A stretch of 64,000 nucleotides of DNA from Chondrilla cf. caribensis (GCA_964020155.1 OZ026547.1:2356131-2420130), one strand, 5' to 3'; shown: positions 21,261 through 32,370, counted from the stretch's first letter. Numbers and translations: made by a program. The notes: generated by a model from the sequence alone, not told the origin.

Positions 21261-22727
21261 ATGTGCTTAGGACTCATACACCTTGGTGTATCTATACTTG
21301 CATTTTTACTTGTGTGCTATCGCTGTGAACACTCAGATGGCAAACGACAACTTAGCGATGGGTTAAATGGAATGGACACTGCCAGAGAACGGTTCCTATT
21401 CTCGGACAAGGAAACAAATGCTGATTTGGAAGATTTGGACTCGTTTTTCGACCTGTTACAATCCTCAAAATTAAGAGCACAAGGAGGGAAATTTGTCGAA
21501 GAGGCGCAAAAGGTTGTCAAACCGTCAGTTAAGATTAGGGGGTTGAGGAAAGTGTCTACCCCAGCTGGAATAAAGCATGCGGAACAAGAAAGCTTGAACA
21601 GGGAACTGTTGGTCCGACTTAAAAGAGATAGTAATCGAGGAGTAGTTAAAGCCCAGGGGTGGGGATCGATTGGAAGATTTTTCCGTAAAGTGAAGAGAGG
21701 AATTGTGCACGCAGCCAAGAAAGTTTATCATGGCATCCATAAGGCTGCAAAGAAGGTAGTTCATGTGGTGAAGAAAGGTGTTAAGAAGGCATATCATGAC
21801 ATCAAACATGTGGGAAAAACTGTTGTACATGTAATTAAGAAGGGTGTTCACGCTGTTACAAAGTTTGGTAAAAGAGCATGGAAGACTGTCAAAAGGGTCA
21901 GTAAGAGTGTTATCCATCGTATTAAAGAAACTGGCAAAAGGATTTGGAACAAAATGAAGAAATTTGGTAAAGGAATGCTGAAGAAATTCAAGAAGTTTGC
22001 AGTTGTTGCATGGAAAAATCTCAAACATGTTGGAAAATTGCTTTGGAAGGGACTAGAAGTTATCGGCGAGTATGTAGAGAAGTTTGTGAAGTCTCCCATT
22101 GGTCGAATCCTGATTGAGGGGGCGTTAGAAATGCTTGACGTCCCTCCCTTTGTTAGTGGACCACTTCTGACCTTGATGACTGGAGGAAGTCCCATCGATG
22201 CATTGACAAGCATGATACCTGGTGGAAAAGTAATGAAGACTGAAGGACGATTGTTAGGTATGGCGAAAAAAGGTGGCCTTTTTAAAAAAGCAGCCAGTTT
22301 CATAGAAAAAGGTGGAATGAAGAAAGTGATGGGTACTCTCTTCAGGAAGGGAGGTGTGAAGAAAGCATTGGCTGGTGCAGCAAAAAGATTTGGAAAAGGT
22401 GAACTTAAAAAACTTGAGAAAGGTGGTACGCGTGGGATTCTCAAAAAGTATTTCTCAAAAAAAGCAATTGCACGAATGGTCAAAAGTAAGCTGACGGACA
22501 AGAAGAGGCTGATGAAGATTGGGAAAAAAATGGGCAAGAAAATTTTCAAGGAAGTGACCAAGGAACCATCTCAAGAGCCAGCTGAGCATGAACCACAACG
22601 AAGACCGCGAAAAAGGCGACCACGACCACATAGACCGCGAAAAAGACGACCACGACCGCATAGACCGCGAAAAAGAAGACTACGACCACATAGACGGCGA
22701 AAAAGACGACATCGATCACAGGGGTAA
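21261..22727 (+). CDS. Member F: long cationic secreted protein with hydrophobic core domain
   Basis: 488 residues, one exon, starting at the ATG at 21261. It is a near-identical paralogue of E through the signal peptide, acidic propeptide, RGLRKV motif, RLKR furin-type site, VVKAQGW boundary, basic helix region, VPPFVSGPLLTLM core and Gly/Lys helices. It differs mainly at the C terminus, which is a clean Arg/Lys/Pro/His repeat (RPRKRRPRPH, 30-bp DNA units) ending RHRSQG. The 3' flank has AATAAA at 22846-22851. I take this as the ancestral gene end and the end of E as altered. The product should be exported and strongly basic in its mature part. Confidence 0.87.
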   Translation: MCLGLIHLGVSILAFLLVCYRCEHSDGKRQLSDGLNGMDTARERFLFSDKETNADLEDLDSFFDLLQSSKLRAQGGKFVEEAQKVVKPSVKIRGLRKVSTPAGIKHAEQESLNRELLVRLKRDSNRGVVKAQGWGSIGRFFRKVKRGIVHAAKKVYHGIHKAAKKVVHVVKKGVKKAYHDIKHVGKTVVHVIKKGVHAVTKFGKRAWKTVKRVSKSVIHRIKETGKRIWNKMKKFGKGMLKKFKKFAVVAWKNLKHVGKLLWKGLEVIGEYVEKFVKSPIGRILIEGALEMLDVPPFVSGPLLTLMTGGSPIDALTSMIPGGKVMKTEGRLLGMAKKGGLFKKAASFIEKGGMKKVMGTLFRKGGVKKALAGAAKRFGKGELKKLEKGGTRGILKKYFSKKAIARMVKSKLTDKKRLMKIGKKMGKKIFKEVTKEPSQEPAEHEPQRRPRKRRPRPHRPRKRRPRPHRPRKRRLRPHRRRKRRHRSQG

Positions 22728-22845
22728 AAACAAAGAGGAGTTTAATTGAAAAGGTAGTACTACATTAGTAGTAGCATAATGTGTGATAGGTTGAGCAGAT
22801 TTCTCAAGTTTTAGTCTCTGAATTTCTAGTAACTACAATATTATT

Positions 22846-22851
22846 AATAAA
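22846..22851 (+). terminator. Poly(A) signal of F
   Basis: AATAAA about 120 bases after the stop codon. The surrounding 3' flank is shared with G. Confidence 0.55.
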
Positions 22852-23130
22852 ATGTATGCATCATTGACCAATACTGATATTTGAGTAATGCATGATGCTG
22901 ATTGATTGTTTTTCGATTTGATTTGATTTCATTTGATTTGAAATCTTATTTAATGCGGGAAGCCTTTAGCCTTGAAGGCTACTTTTCAAGGCACCCACAA
23001 ATACAAGAATCAATACTACAACTATTCATTCACTTCATTCGTTCACTTGATCCGTGGTGTACTTTCCTATCTTCGCTCTGTCTTCAATCGGGGTATGATC
23101 AGCATAGGAACCGTGAGTAGCGCTGTGTTT

Positions 23131-23260
23131 CTTTGTTAGTGGACCACTTCTGACCTTGATTACAAGAGGAAGTCCCATCGATGCATTGACAAGATGGCGA
23201 AGGAGACGACCACGATCACGTAGACAATGTTTTACTGAATTCATTGAACAATTGAGGTAA
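23131..23260 (+). pseudogene. Chimeric remnant of an E/F/G-type gene
   Basis: TTTGTTAGTGGACCACTTCT and the next 40 bases match the hydrophobic-core codons (FVSGPLLTL, SPIDALT). The sequence then jumps, within about 23190-23194, to codons of the Arg-rich tail (RWRRRRPRSRRQ). About 400 bases are missing between the two points. The joined frame stays open to a TAA at 23258-23260, but there is a stop just upstream and no leader. It is followed directly by the flank repeat, so this is the collapsed end of a fourth gene copy. Confidence 0.82.
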
Positions 23261-23560
23261 CGTTGTAGAGCTAGTCAATCCGTGTAATTTCATTGGACTT
23301 ATCATTGAAAGGTATTCTGACATGTGAATTAATTCTTGTTTACTGTTCTCTTTGGATCCATACAGTATTGTAGTTGGTTTAGTTGAGGTGAAATGTGGGT
23401 GTGGTTCTGTGGTTCGTTGGCATGGAAACCACATACACCTTCAATATCTGCCCAATCGCGAACATGGTTGTTATGGTTACAGTCATGATTGGTTGTCATG
23501 GTTACATTCGTGATTGGTTGTCATGGTTTCATTTATGATTTTTCATTTACTTAGCAGCAC
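23225..23560. repeat. Flank repeat, copy 4 of 4
   Basis: Carries TTTGGATCCATACAGTATTG and GGCATGGAAACCACATACAC as in the other copies, and follows the chimeric gene remnant as copy 2 follows E. Confidence 0.8.
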
Positions 23561-23864
23561 TCCTTCACACTTTGTTCACAACAAATCCCTCAATGTGCCA
23601 CAATAGCAACACAGTAGTGAGTAGTATTAGTGGCACAGCACTGTATATATAGAAATATTACTAAGAACTGCCACTATGACGCAGTGTACCCTTAATTCCT
23701 AGGTGGGTGGGCTATATGGCATATACAGACCCTTTCATTCCTACTGGACTACTCAGGCTACAACTTTGTTGTTGTTTGGACAAAAGTTGATATGTATTTG
23801 CTGTACCCCACTCGGAGAGGATACAGCTATCACGATATTAGGGTATCAAGGTGTTTCAGATACT

Positions 23865-24375
23865 ACAATGTGTCCCTTGGGTGGTCTTTAAATACAGGTT
23901 CCACTGGACATCAACTGCTACAGTGTGTCCCTTGGGTGGTCTTTAAGTGGTAAGGGGTCTTTATTGTACTGTATGATTGCTGGGAATTAATTTAAAATGT
24001 AGTGTTAAAAGGTAGCTGTTTTCAGTGTCAGAATAAATTCATTAAGAAATTAAGTTGATCTGCTGTAGCCCACTGAAAAGGATATGGCTATCATGAGATT
24101 AGGGTATCAAGGTGTTTCAGATACTACAATGTGCACGTGTCCCTTGGGTGGTCTTTGTATACAGGTTCCACTGGACATCAACTACTACAGTGTGTCCCTT
24201 GGGTGGTCTTAATATACAGGTTCCACTGTACATCAACTACTACAGTGCGTCCCTTGGGTGGTTTTTATATACAGGTTTCACTGTACATCAACTACTAAGG
24301 TGTGCCCCTTGGGTGGTCTTTATGTACAGGTTCCACAGACTGTACATCAACTACTACAATGTGTCCCTTAAGGGG
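23865..24375. repeat. 55-bp satellite, scattered copies (block 3)
   Basis: Two copies at about 23865-23945 and five at about 24110-24365, separated by unique sequence in which GGGTATCAAGGTGTTTCAGA occurs at 23846 and again at 24103. Confidence 0.8.
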
Positions 24376-24970
24376 TCTGTATTGTACTGTATGATTGCAG
24401 GGAATTAATTTGAAATGTAGTGAAGCTGTTTTCAGTGTCTGAAGTAACTCATGAGAATCTAATCTACCGTATGTATATGTTCACATAGTACCTAATATGC
24501 ATGCATGTATATACATATGAAATTTATATAATAAACTGCATATTATTTATTATTATCATTACTATAGTGCAGTGATAATATTATGTACATTAGACTATAC
24601 AACATGTACATATGCATATATATTCACCCACATCTTCTGCCACGTATTGATACAGAAAAACTGTTGCTCATTACTACTTCCCACTAGTCTGAATGGGACT
24701 ACTTGATTAGCCTCAATTGTTTTGTCTGTGATAAGGATGTTCCTTTTGTTCTCATTTTGTGTGACCTTCCGATATTATAGGTATCTCGTTAATATCATCT
24801 ATTATCAAGATCATCCCCACATTGTGAGCTGGGTGTACTACATGGGGAATTGGGAAATCCACAATTGATTCTCATTTATAATTCTCCCATAGTTCTTTCA
24901 ATTACGTGAATGCAGCCGTCAATGTGGCGAGTGTGGATGATTGGGAATGACAGTTATTCAAGGTCAGAGA

Positions 24971-24976
24971 TATAAA
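24971..24976 (+). promoter_or_regulatory. TATA box of G
   Basis: TATAAA 112 bases before the ATG, in a promoter nearly identical to those of E and F. Confidence 0.6.
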
Positions 24977-25082
24977 TCTGCATATTTATTCTTGACTTAC
25001 AGTCAACCCACCCTTCGGTACGAGAGGGGGTACTTTGAAAGGTTATCACGGAAAAACTGGCAAACGTTTGAAGTTGAAAGTG

Positions 25083-26519
25083 ATGTACTTGAGACTTATA
25101 CACCTCGGTGTATCCGTACTTGCAATTGTACTTGTGTGCTGTCGCTGTGAATACTCAGATGGTGAACAACAGCTCAGCAGTGGGTTAGACAGAACGAGCA
25201 CTGCCAGAGAACGGTTCCTATCCTCGGACAAGGAAACAAATGCTGATTTGGAAGATTTGGACTCATTTCTCGACCTGTTAAAATCCTCAAGAGGAATAGC
25301 ACAAGAAGAGAGATTTGTCAAAGAGGTGCAAAAGGATGTCAAACCGTCAGTTAAGATTAGGGGGTTGAGGAGAGTGTCTACCCCAGCTGGAATAAAGCAT
25401 GCGGAACAAGAAAGCTTGAACAGAGAACTGTTGGTCCGACTTAAAAGAGATAGTAATCGAGGAGTAGTTAAAGCCCAGGGGTGGGGATCGATTGGAAGAT
25501 TTTTCCGTAAAGTGAAGAGAGGAATTGTGCACGCAGCCAAGAAAGTTTATCATGGCATCCATAAGGCTGCAAAGAAGGTAGTTCATGTGGTGAAGAAAGG
25601 TGTTAAGAAGGCATATCATGCCATTAAACATGTGGGAAAAACTGTTGTACACGTAATTAAGAAGGGTGTTCACGCTGTAACAAGGTTTGGGAAAAAAATG
25701 TGGAATAATGTCAAAAGGGTCAGTAAGAGTGTGATCCATCGTATTAAAGAAACTGGCAAAAGGATTTGGAACAAAATGAAGAAATTTGGTAAAGGAATGC
25801 TGAAGAAATTCAAGAAGTTTGCAGTCGTTGCATGGAAAAATCTCAAACATGTGGGAAAATTTCTTTGGAAGGGGTTAAAAGTTATCGGCAAGTATGTAGT
25901 GAAGTTTGTGAAGTCTCCCATTGGTCGAATCCTGATTGAGGGGGCGTTAGAAATGCTGGACGTCCCCCCCTTTGTTAGTGGACCACTTCTGACCTTGATG
26001 ACTGGAGGAAGTCCCATCGATGCATTGACAAGCATGATACCTGGTGGAAAAGTAATGAAGACTGAAGGAAAATTGTTAGGTATGGTGAAAAAAGGAGGAC
26101 TTTTTAAAAAAGCAGCCAGTTTCATAAAAAAAGGTGGAATGAAGAAAGTGATGGGTACTCTCTTCAGGAAAGGTGGTGTGAAGAAAGCACTGGCAGGTGC
26201 AGCAAAAAGATTTGGAAAAGGTGAACTTAAGAAGCTTGAGAAAGGTGGTACGCGTGGGATTCTCAAAAAGTATTTCTCAAAAAAAGCAATTGCACGAATG
26301 GTCAAAAGTAAGCTGACGGACAAGAAGAGGCTGATGAAGATTGGGAAAAAAATGGGCAAGAAAATTTTCAAGGAAGTGACCAAGGAACCATCTCAAGAGC
26401 CAGCTGAGCATGAACCACAACGAAGACCGCAAAAAAGGCGACCACGACCACATAGACCGCGAAAAAGAAGACTACGACCGCATAGACGGCGAAAAAGACG
26501 ACATCGATCACATGGGTAA
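25083..26519 (+). CDS. Member G: long cationic secreted protein with hydrophobic core domain
   Basis: 478 residues, one exon, ATG at 25083. Third tandem paralogue of E and F. The signal peptide (MYLRLIHLGVSVLAIVLVCC) and propeptide are the most changed parts relative to E and F. The basic, core and Gly/Lys regions are close to F, with small changes such as KKMWNNVKRVS in the helix region. The RLKR site, VVKAQGW boundary and VPPFVSGPLL core are intact. The tail is one unit shorter than in F and ends RHRSHG. A poly(A) signal lies at 26640-26645. The upstream segment matches those of E and F but lacks the TACAGTAC MITE. Confidence 0.87.
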   Translation: MYLRLIHLGVSVLAIVLVCCRCEYSDGEQQLSSGLDRTSTARERFLSSDKETNADLEDLDSFLDLLKSSRGIAQEERFVKEVQKDVKPSVKIRGLRRVSTPAGIKHAEQESLNRELLVRLKRDSNRGVVKAQGWGSIGRFFRKVKRGIVHAAKKVYHGIHKAAKKVVHVVKKGVKKAYHAIKHVGKTVVHVIKKGVHAVTRFGKKMWNNVKRVSKSVIHRIKETGKRIWNKMKKFGKGMLKKFKKFAVVAWKNLKHVGKFLWKGLKVIGKYVVKFVKSPIGRILIEGALEMLDVPPFVSGPLLTLMTGGSPIDALTSMIPGGKVMKTEGKLLGMVKKGGLFKKAASFIKKGGMKKVMGTLFRKGGVKKALAGAAKRFGKGELKKLEKGGTRGILKKYFSKKAIARMVKSKLTDKKRLMKIGKKMGKKIFKEVTKEPSQEPAEHEPQRRPQKRRPRPHRPRKRRLRPHRRRKRRHRSHG

Positions 26520-26639
26520 AAACAAAGAGGAGTTTAATTGAAAAGGTAGTACAGTACTACATTAGTAGTAGCATAATGTGTGATAGGTTGAGTGAATTTC
26601 TCAAGTTTTAAGTTTTAAATTTCTAACTACAATATTATT

Positions 26640-26645
26640 AATAAA
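26640..26645 (+). terminator. Poly(A) signal of G
   Basis: AATAAA about 120 bases after the stop, equivalent to 22846-22851 after F. Confidence 0.55.
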
Positions 26646-26699
26646 ATTTATGCATCATAGACCAATTGTGATATTTGAGTAATGCATGATGCTGATTAA

Positions 26700-27295
26700 T
26701 ATTCTTCTAGTCAATGTTTCTTCAATACAATACTATTCAAGTGAAATGCACACACAGACTTGTCTGCATACCCACACACTATACACAAAAATGCACCAAA
26801 GCTTGCACCCCCCACCTCCACACACACACGCGCACATATACTACTTCAATTCAGAACCTATTAATTTCCTGTTTCATTTATACAATGTAAGGCTGTATTA
26901 TAGTATATGATTCATTATAATGTATTAACATCGACAATAGTTATATGAGACCATAACTACAATAGCTATAGCTACGTTGACATTTTCAGTGTCATGATAT
27001 TTTCCTTTATAATTGAATTATAATTACTTTAGAAGCTAACATGAGTTGTCATTTGCCATTCAATGACGACTGAATTTTAATTATATTATCACTTTTTAAT
27101 ATCCATATAATTGAATATGAAATAACCTTATCGCTATTGGAATGCTCCCGCTCTCCATGCATTATCAAATTATAACATTGCAGCATACAAAATCTGCTCA
27201 AATGATGTTGTCCCCATTTATTATGGAATTCTCCTTTAACAGAGGTTGCCTTCACATACAATAGAATACATTATGCATTAATGTACATAATGTAC
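26700..27295. other. Intergenic between G and PsiH; nothing seen
   Basis: AT-rich with a short CA-rich patch at about 26745-26840. No supportable gene. Confidence 0.4.
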
Positions 27296-27299
27296 AATA

Positions 27300-28400
27300 T
27301 TGTGATTGACTGACTTTGCTCTTTGCATGCTTGTTAAGATTTCTGCTTGTTTGCTTAACAAAGTTTGATGCTAGCAATCAGGTTGGTGTTGAGTTACGCT
27401 TAATGGAAACTGAAGATGATCGATTTCATCTGATTGAGGAAGGCAGTAATGCTGATTTGGAAGACCTTGACTCTTTCTTTGACATGTTGAAATCTGCAAG
27501 AAAAAGGTTTGCGGAGAAGAGTATGACGGAGAGGGAAAACAGGAGATCAAGCAGTCCGAGAAGATGATGGGATTGAGGAAGTTGCTATCTCAGCAGGACA
27601 AAATATGGTTAAACAAAGACAGTGATAGCACCAAACTGATGAATTGAATGATTAGAGAGAGAGTAGTTCTGGGGTTGTGAAAATCTAGTGGTGTGTTTTC
27701 GGGAAGTTAGAAATTTTTCAAAAAAGCATGGAACTGTACCAAGCATACATGTAGGAAAATAGGCATGGCATGGTATAAAACGTGTTGGAAAATAGGTATG
27801 GGATTGTGTGAAAAAGGTGGGCATTGGCAGTAGAAGTGGATCCTTGAAAGGAGCCAAAAGGAATTGACAAATGTACATGGAAGTTTGCAAAGTCTCCTAT
27901 TGGTCAATTTTGATTCAGGGTGCGTTGCAAATGATTGGAGTTCCTCCATATGTGAGTGGTCCCATTTTGACCTTGGTAACAGGGGGCAGTCCCACAGATA
28001 TGTTGCTGAGTATGATTCCTGGTGGAAAAGGAGTGAAGGGTGGTAGTAAATTGCTGGGTATGTTGAAAGGAGGTGGAATATTCCGTAAAGTCAAAGCTTC
28101 ATCAGAAGTGGAGGCATGTGCAAGGCTTTGAGCAGTCTGTTTAAAAAGTTGGTGTTAAGAGAGCACTAGGTACATTGATGAAAAATGATTGACTTGAGAA
28201 TATGAAAAATGCAGGGCTTAAAAACTTCTGAAGGGTAAAGGTGTGGGTGGAATTTTCAGGAAGTACTTCAAGCATGCAAAGCAATGGAATCTCATGGACA
28301 AGGAAGGAATGAGGAAGATATAGAAGAGTATGACAGGTAAAAATTCTCAACACAATGTTGGAGATCAACATCAAGGAAACTCGACATCCAAATGTAATGT
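27300..28400 (+). pseudogene. PsiH: decayed copy of member H
   Basis: Aligns by eye with H over most of its length. The start ATG is lost (GTGATTGACTGACTTTGCTC against H's ATGTGGTCCAGATTGACC). The acidic part is readable (SNADLEDLDSFFDMLKSA), then frameshifts and stops follow. The basic repeats are reduced and scrambled between 27660 and 27860. The core codons survive intact at about 27880-28080 (MIGVPPYVSGPILTLVTGG, LLSMIPGGKG), even though the gene around them is dead. The copy fades after about 28345. It lies directly 5' of H in the same orientation, so it is a tandem duplicate. Confidence 0.87.
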
Positions 28401-29260
28401 AGACATACATGCCGAATATTCAGATATCGATGGAGAGGGAGATAGAGGCCCCTCAGATTTCAATGTGTTCAGTGAGCTCAATCCCCTATGCAAACACTGA
28501 CTCAGAGGGAGGAAAAGGGTCTTCTGGGCTCGAGATGGATAGCTAGTGATGGTCTTTTGATATAATTTGGTTCTCTCTGTATTGATATTGATGTAGATAC
28601 TAACACCTACGTATAAGGTACAATGTGATTAGCAAGTGGTGCTGTCTCATTCAATTTTGAATTTGAATGACATTGTACATAATAGAAACTATCCTCTGTA
28701 TGCATGTAGTAGGAATTGTAATTGAAAATAAAGGGCAGGAGTTTCCATGTTTTCGGAACAATACATACAAGTATGAATTTTGTAATCTATTACTGATTCA
28801 TTAAAATCATATTAAATTTTTGTTTCTATTGTTAGAATACCGTATTCGTTTCAACAGACACTGTGATAACTATTATCTATGTCATTGACTATAAAAATCC
28901 GAAGTTGGTATGCATTATTTCCATCATTATCCTCCTCTATTTTCTCAGGCAATGCATGGTAGTCGGTCATGGTAATTACATCATGTTTGATCATTTGAAT
29001 ACAGTGTACGTGAATGCACATTGTAATGAAGCTGAATGAAGTTTTTGTAGGAAAATCTTTCATATTCCGTCATATTCAATGAATATGAAAGACATCCCTA
29101 CATTTTCTTTCCTTGTTATATTCACAATTTATCCTAGGACCAGACATAAACCCTGCACAGGATTCACTGTTGCACATGATGCTTTACTCCAAGGACATAT
29201 TATCTTCTTGTTGAATTAACCATGACTCTATCGCGATGTAAGAACCAGTTACTATCCACA
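28400..29260. other. Intergenic between PsiH and H; nothing seen
   Basis: No conserved frame or structured repeat noticed apart from an AATAAA at about 28727. Confidence 0.35.
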
Positions 29261-29261
29261 C

Positions 29262-29294
29262 AGACCACACACACACAGACCACACACGTGCAGA

Positions 29295-29367
<73 letters not shown>
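29262..29367. repeat. (AC)n microsatellite with GCAGACCACACA lead-in
   Basis: Three CAGACCACACAC motifs followed by a pure CA run. A shorter CA run is at about 29566-29592. Confidence 0.93.
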
Positions 29368-29368
<1 letters not shown>

Positions 29369-29910
29369 GGATGCATCAATTGTTATGGAAACTTTGTTAA
29401 AATTACACATCAAATGTCAAATGAAACATGAACAGGATTAAACCAATCCAGAAACACTGTAATGTGGTTTATAATTTTATATGATGGAGCACACATTCAC
29501 ACACCGTCAGGTATATACGAACCCACGAATACACATGCATATGTTCACACATGCAAGTACACATGTACACACACACACACACACACACACATATACCTAA
29601 CACATTCACACCCATGCATATGCACCACCACACATACACAACAATTCTATTCAAGGTCTGTTATTTCCTAATACATATTATATTCAGCTGCCCAGAAATA
29701 TTATTATAGCAATGTAGATTTTCCTCAAAGAACAATGGTGTTATAAATACGGATACCTCCATTGACATCTATTGTGGGTAAGACCTTTCCTATTAGGTAA
29801 ATTCATTTCAGGTATTATAGTAAAATGTTAATTGGAGGATATTTGAGACTTTGAAATCGGAACGATCAGTTCCATCCAACATAATATAAATTGAATTAAA
29901 AATAGTGGTC

Positions 29911-29918
29911 TATAAAAG
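29911..29918 (+). promoter_or_regulatory. TATA box of H
   Basis: TATAAAAG 59 bases before the ATG. Confidence 0.6.
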
Positions 29919-29969
29919 ACACATGCAAGAGGTGTTGACAAAAGTTGTCTTTAGATCGAGAGCATACTG

Positions 29970-31412
29970 ATGTGGTCCAGATTGACCTACTTTGCTCTCT
30001 GCTTGCTGGGAGCTCTGCTTGTTTGCAGTGTCCAGTTAGATGCTAGCAAGCAGCCTAGCGTTGATTCAAGTGGGGTGGGAACTGAAGCAGATCAATTTCA
30101 ACCAGTCGAGGAAAGCAACGATGCTGATTTGGACGACCTTGACTCTCTCTTTGACTTGTTGAAATCTTCGGGGAGAAAGGTGCGCAGAGAAGAGTATGAT
30201 GGAGAGGAGAAGCAGGTGATCACGCCGTCCGAGAAGATGATGGGATTGAGGAAAGTTGTCATCTCAGCTGGACAAAAACATGACAAACTAAGCAGTGATA
30301 GTAAGCAAGTGATGGAACGATTGAGGAGAGGCCGCAACCACGGTGTTGTGAAAATTCAGTGGGGTTTTTTCAAGAAGATTGGACGTTTTGTCAAGAAAGC
30401 ATGGAGGGGAGTCAAACGTGTTGGAAAGAAGATTTGGCGTGGTGTAAAGCGTGTAGGAAAGAAGGTTTGGCGTGGTGTAAAGCGTGTAGGAAAGAAGATT
30501 TGGCGTGGTGTCAAGCGTTTTGGGAAAAAAGTTTGGCGCGGAATCAAACGTTTTGGTAAGAAAGCGTGGCGATTTGTGAAAAAGGTGGGCGTAGGTGTGT
30601 GGAATGGCCTGAAAAAGTTTAGTAAGATTGCCTGGAGAGGAATTAAGACTCTAGGAAAGGCTGTTTGGAAGGGATTAAAAGTAATTGGCAAGTACGCATG
30701 GAAGTTTGTGAAGTCTCCGATTGGTCAAATTCTGATTCAGGGTGCGTTGCAAATGATTGGAGTTCCTCCATATGTGAGTGGTCCCATTTTGACCTTGGTA
30801 ACAGGGGGCAGTCCCACAGATATGTTGCTGAGTATGATTCCTGGTGGAAAAGGAGTGAAGGGCGGTAGTAAATTGCTGGGTATGTTGAAAGGAGGTGGTA
30901 TATTCCGTAAAGTCAAAGGTTTCCTCAGAAGTGGAGGTATGCGCAAGGCTATGAGCAGTCTATTCAAGAAGGGTGGCGTTAAGAGAGCACTGGGTACATT
31001 GATGAAAAATGGTGGAATGAAAAATATCAAAAATTGGGGTGTAAAAAACCTTCTAAAGCGAAAAGGTGTCCGTGGAGTCCTGAGGAAGTATTTCTCGCGT
31101 GGAAAAATTGGAGACATAATTAAGCGTAATCTCAGGAACAAAGCAAGGTTGAAGAGGATTGGGAAAGGGATGGCGCGTGACATATTTAAAGAAGTAGCCA
31201 CTAATCCGCAGTATGGATTTGGGGGTCAACATAGTGGAAGCCAATATCGATATGGACGGCCATATCGTCCAACTAGGTACCGATACCGTCCCACCAGGTA
31301 CCGATACCGCCCAACCAGGTACCGATACCGTCCCACCAGGTACCGATACCGTCCCACCAGGAATCGATACCGCTCCCTGTCGAGAAGACGCAATAGGCGT
31401 TGTTATGGATGA
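29970..31412 (+). CDS. Member H: 11-residue-repeat cationic secreted protein with core domain and YRPTR tail
   Basis: 480 residues, one exon. Signal peptide MWSRLTYFALCLLGALLVCS; acidic propeptide with DADLDDLDSLFDLLKSSG (51-68); KMMGLRKVV motif at 89-97; furin-type RLRR at 117-120; boundary NHGVVKIQW at 123-131. Residues 132-245 are about ten tandem 11-residue units (KRVGKKIWRGV and variants), with Val/Trp/Ile spaced to fall on one face of a helix. The core is 248-293 (KSPIGQILIQGALQM, VPPYVSGPILTLVTGGSP, SMIPGG). Gly-Gly-rich basic helices follow to about 410, then a tail of five YRYRPTR units and a last Cys. The tail DNA is a 21-bp repeat (TACCGATACCG...). Helix and surface-active behaviour are inferred; no enzyme motif is seen. 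Confidence 0.88.
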   Translation: MWSRLTYFALCLLGALLVCSVQLDASKQPSVDSSGVGTEADQFQPVEESNDADLDDLDSLFDLLKSSGRKVRREEYDGEEKQVITPSEKMMGLRKVVISAGQKHDKLSSDSKQVMERLRRGRNHGVVKIQWGFFKKIGRFVKKAWRGVKRVGKKIWRGVKRVGKKVWRGVKRVGKKIWRGVKRFGKKVWRGIKRFGKKAWRFVKKVGVGVWNGLKKFSKIAWRGIKTLGKAVWKGLKVIGKYAWKFVKSPIGQILIQGALQMIGVPPYVSGPILTLVTGGSPTDMLLSMIPGGKGVKGGSKLLGMLKGGGIFRKVKGFLRSGGMRKAMSSLFKKGGVKRALGTLMKNGGMKNIKNWGVKNLLKRKGVRGVLRKYFSRGKIGDIIKRNLRNKARLKRIGKGMARDIFKEVATNPQYGFGGQHSGSQYRYGRPYRPTRYRYRPTRYRYRPTRYRYRPTRYRYRPTRNRYRSLSRRRNRRCYG

Positions 31413-32370
31413 GAAGACCAGTACATCCAATATTGAGCTGTTTAGAGTGATGTGTAATTAACCATTTTGTCTAATTTTGACAATGAGTGGAATAGGAATT
31501 GTAATAGGCGTGCAAGTGTGTGTAATAGGAATTAGAATTGATGCAATTTTCATAAGAATTGTAAAAGGTGTTTGAGTATTATTAAAACAATTTGTGTGAC
31601 TATACGTATAATGTAATCATTTCCTAAATAATAATAATATGATTATTATTCATATCAATTTTGTGTGATTGCTAAATTCAATTAAATACCATCTCAATAC
31701 ATGGATAATGGTATATACTCTATAGTATATATGGATGATTCAAATATACACATTAAGCAGTACAATAATAATATTATATTAACTTATTATAATGGTTATA
31801 ATGTATTATATAAGCATGTGAGAACCAGTCACCTGTTAACAGAACAGCGTACTAGATCATCAGTTGCTATGACATTAACCCTCCTAGCCCCACGCTATTC
31901 AAATTTGTCCTTTTAAAAGGACAAATTTCAAAAATATTTGAAATCCAGTATGCGATGATCAACATTGAATGGACATAGACGGTAAATTTACATGAGAAAT
32001 GGAGGGCTTTGAAAGTTATTTGGGGTGATGAAATTTAATAAATAGAAAAGAAAGGGAATAGCTAATAATACAGACAACTTTGTGTTTTGATCCCTGATTG
32101 CTATGGTACATGAAGTTAAATACTGTCCACATGCACTTGCAGGGCTTCAGAGTTGAATAGTGTTTTTGTTTGATTTTCAGGTTTCCATTTTTTTTTTCAT
32201 TTGACTTCCATGCGGTATGCGATGATCATTGAATGGATATTGACGGTGAATTTATACTATAATTTATATTGCACACACACACACAAAATGCACACATGTA
32301 TTTCTTATAATTAAAAGTTATGCTATTCAATATACTATTCATCAAGTTTCTTCCTACAAACGACACACAT
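31413..32370. other. 3' flank of H and intergenic sequence
   Basis: Contains a perfect 28-bp palindrome at 31901-31928 and a direct repeat (GCGATGATCA...TTGAATGGA) at about 31954 and 32218. The string GAATTTATACTATAATTTAT at about 32249 recurs near 57300, a dispersed repeat. No gene seen. Confidence 0.5.
31901..31928. repeat. Perfect 28-bp palindrome
   Basis: AAATTTGTCCTTTT followed at once by AAAAGGACAAATTT, with no loop. On a transcript it would form a long perfect stem. No poly-U terminator logic applies in a eukaryote. Confidence 0.85.
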
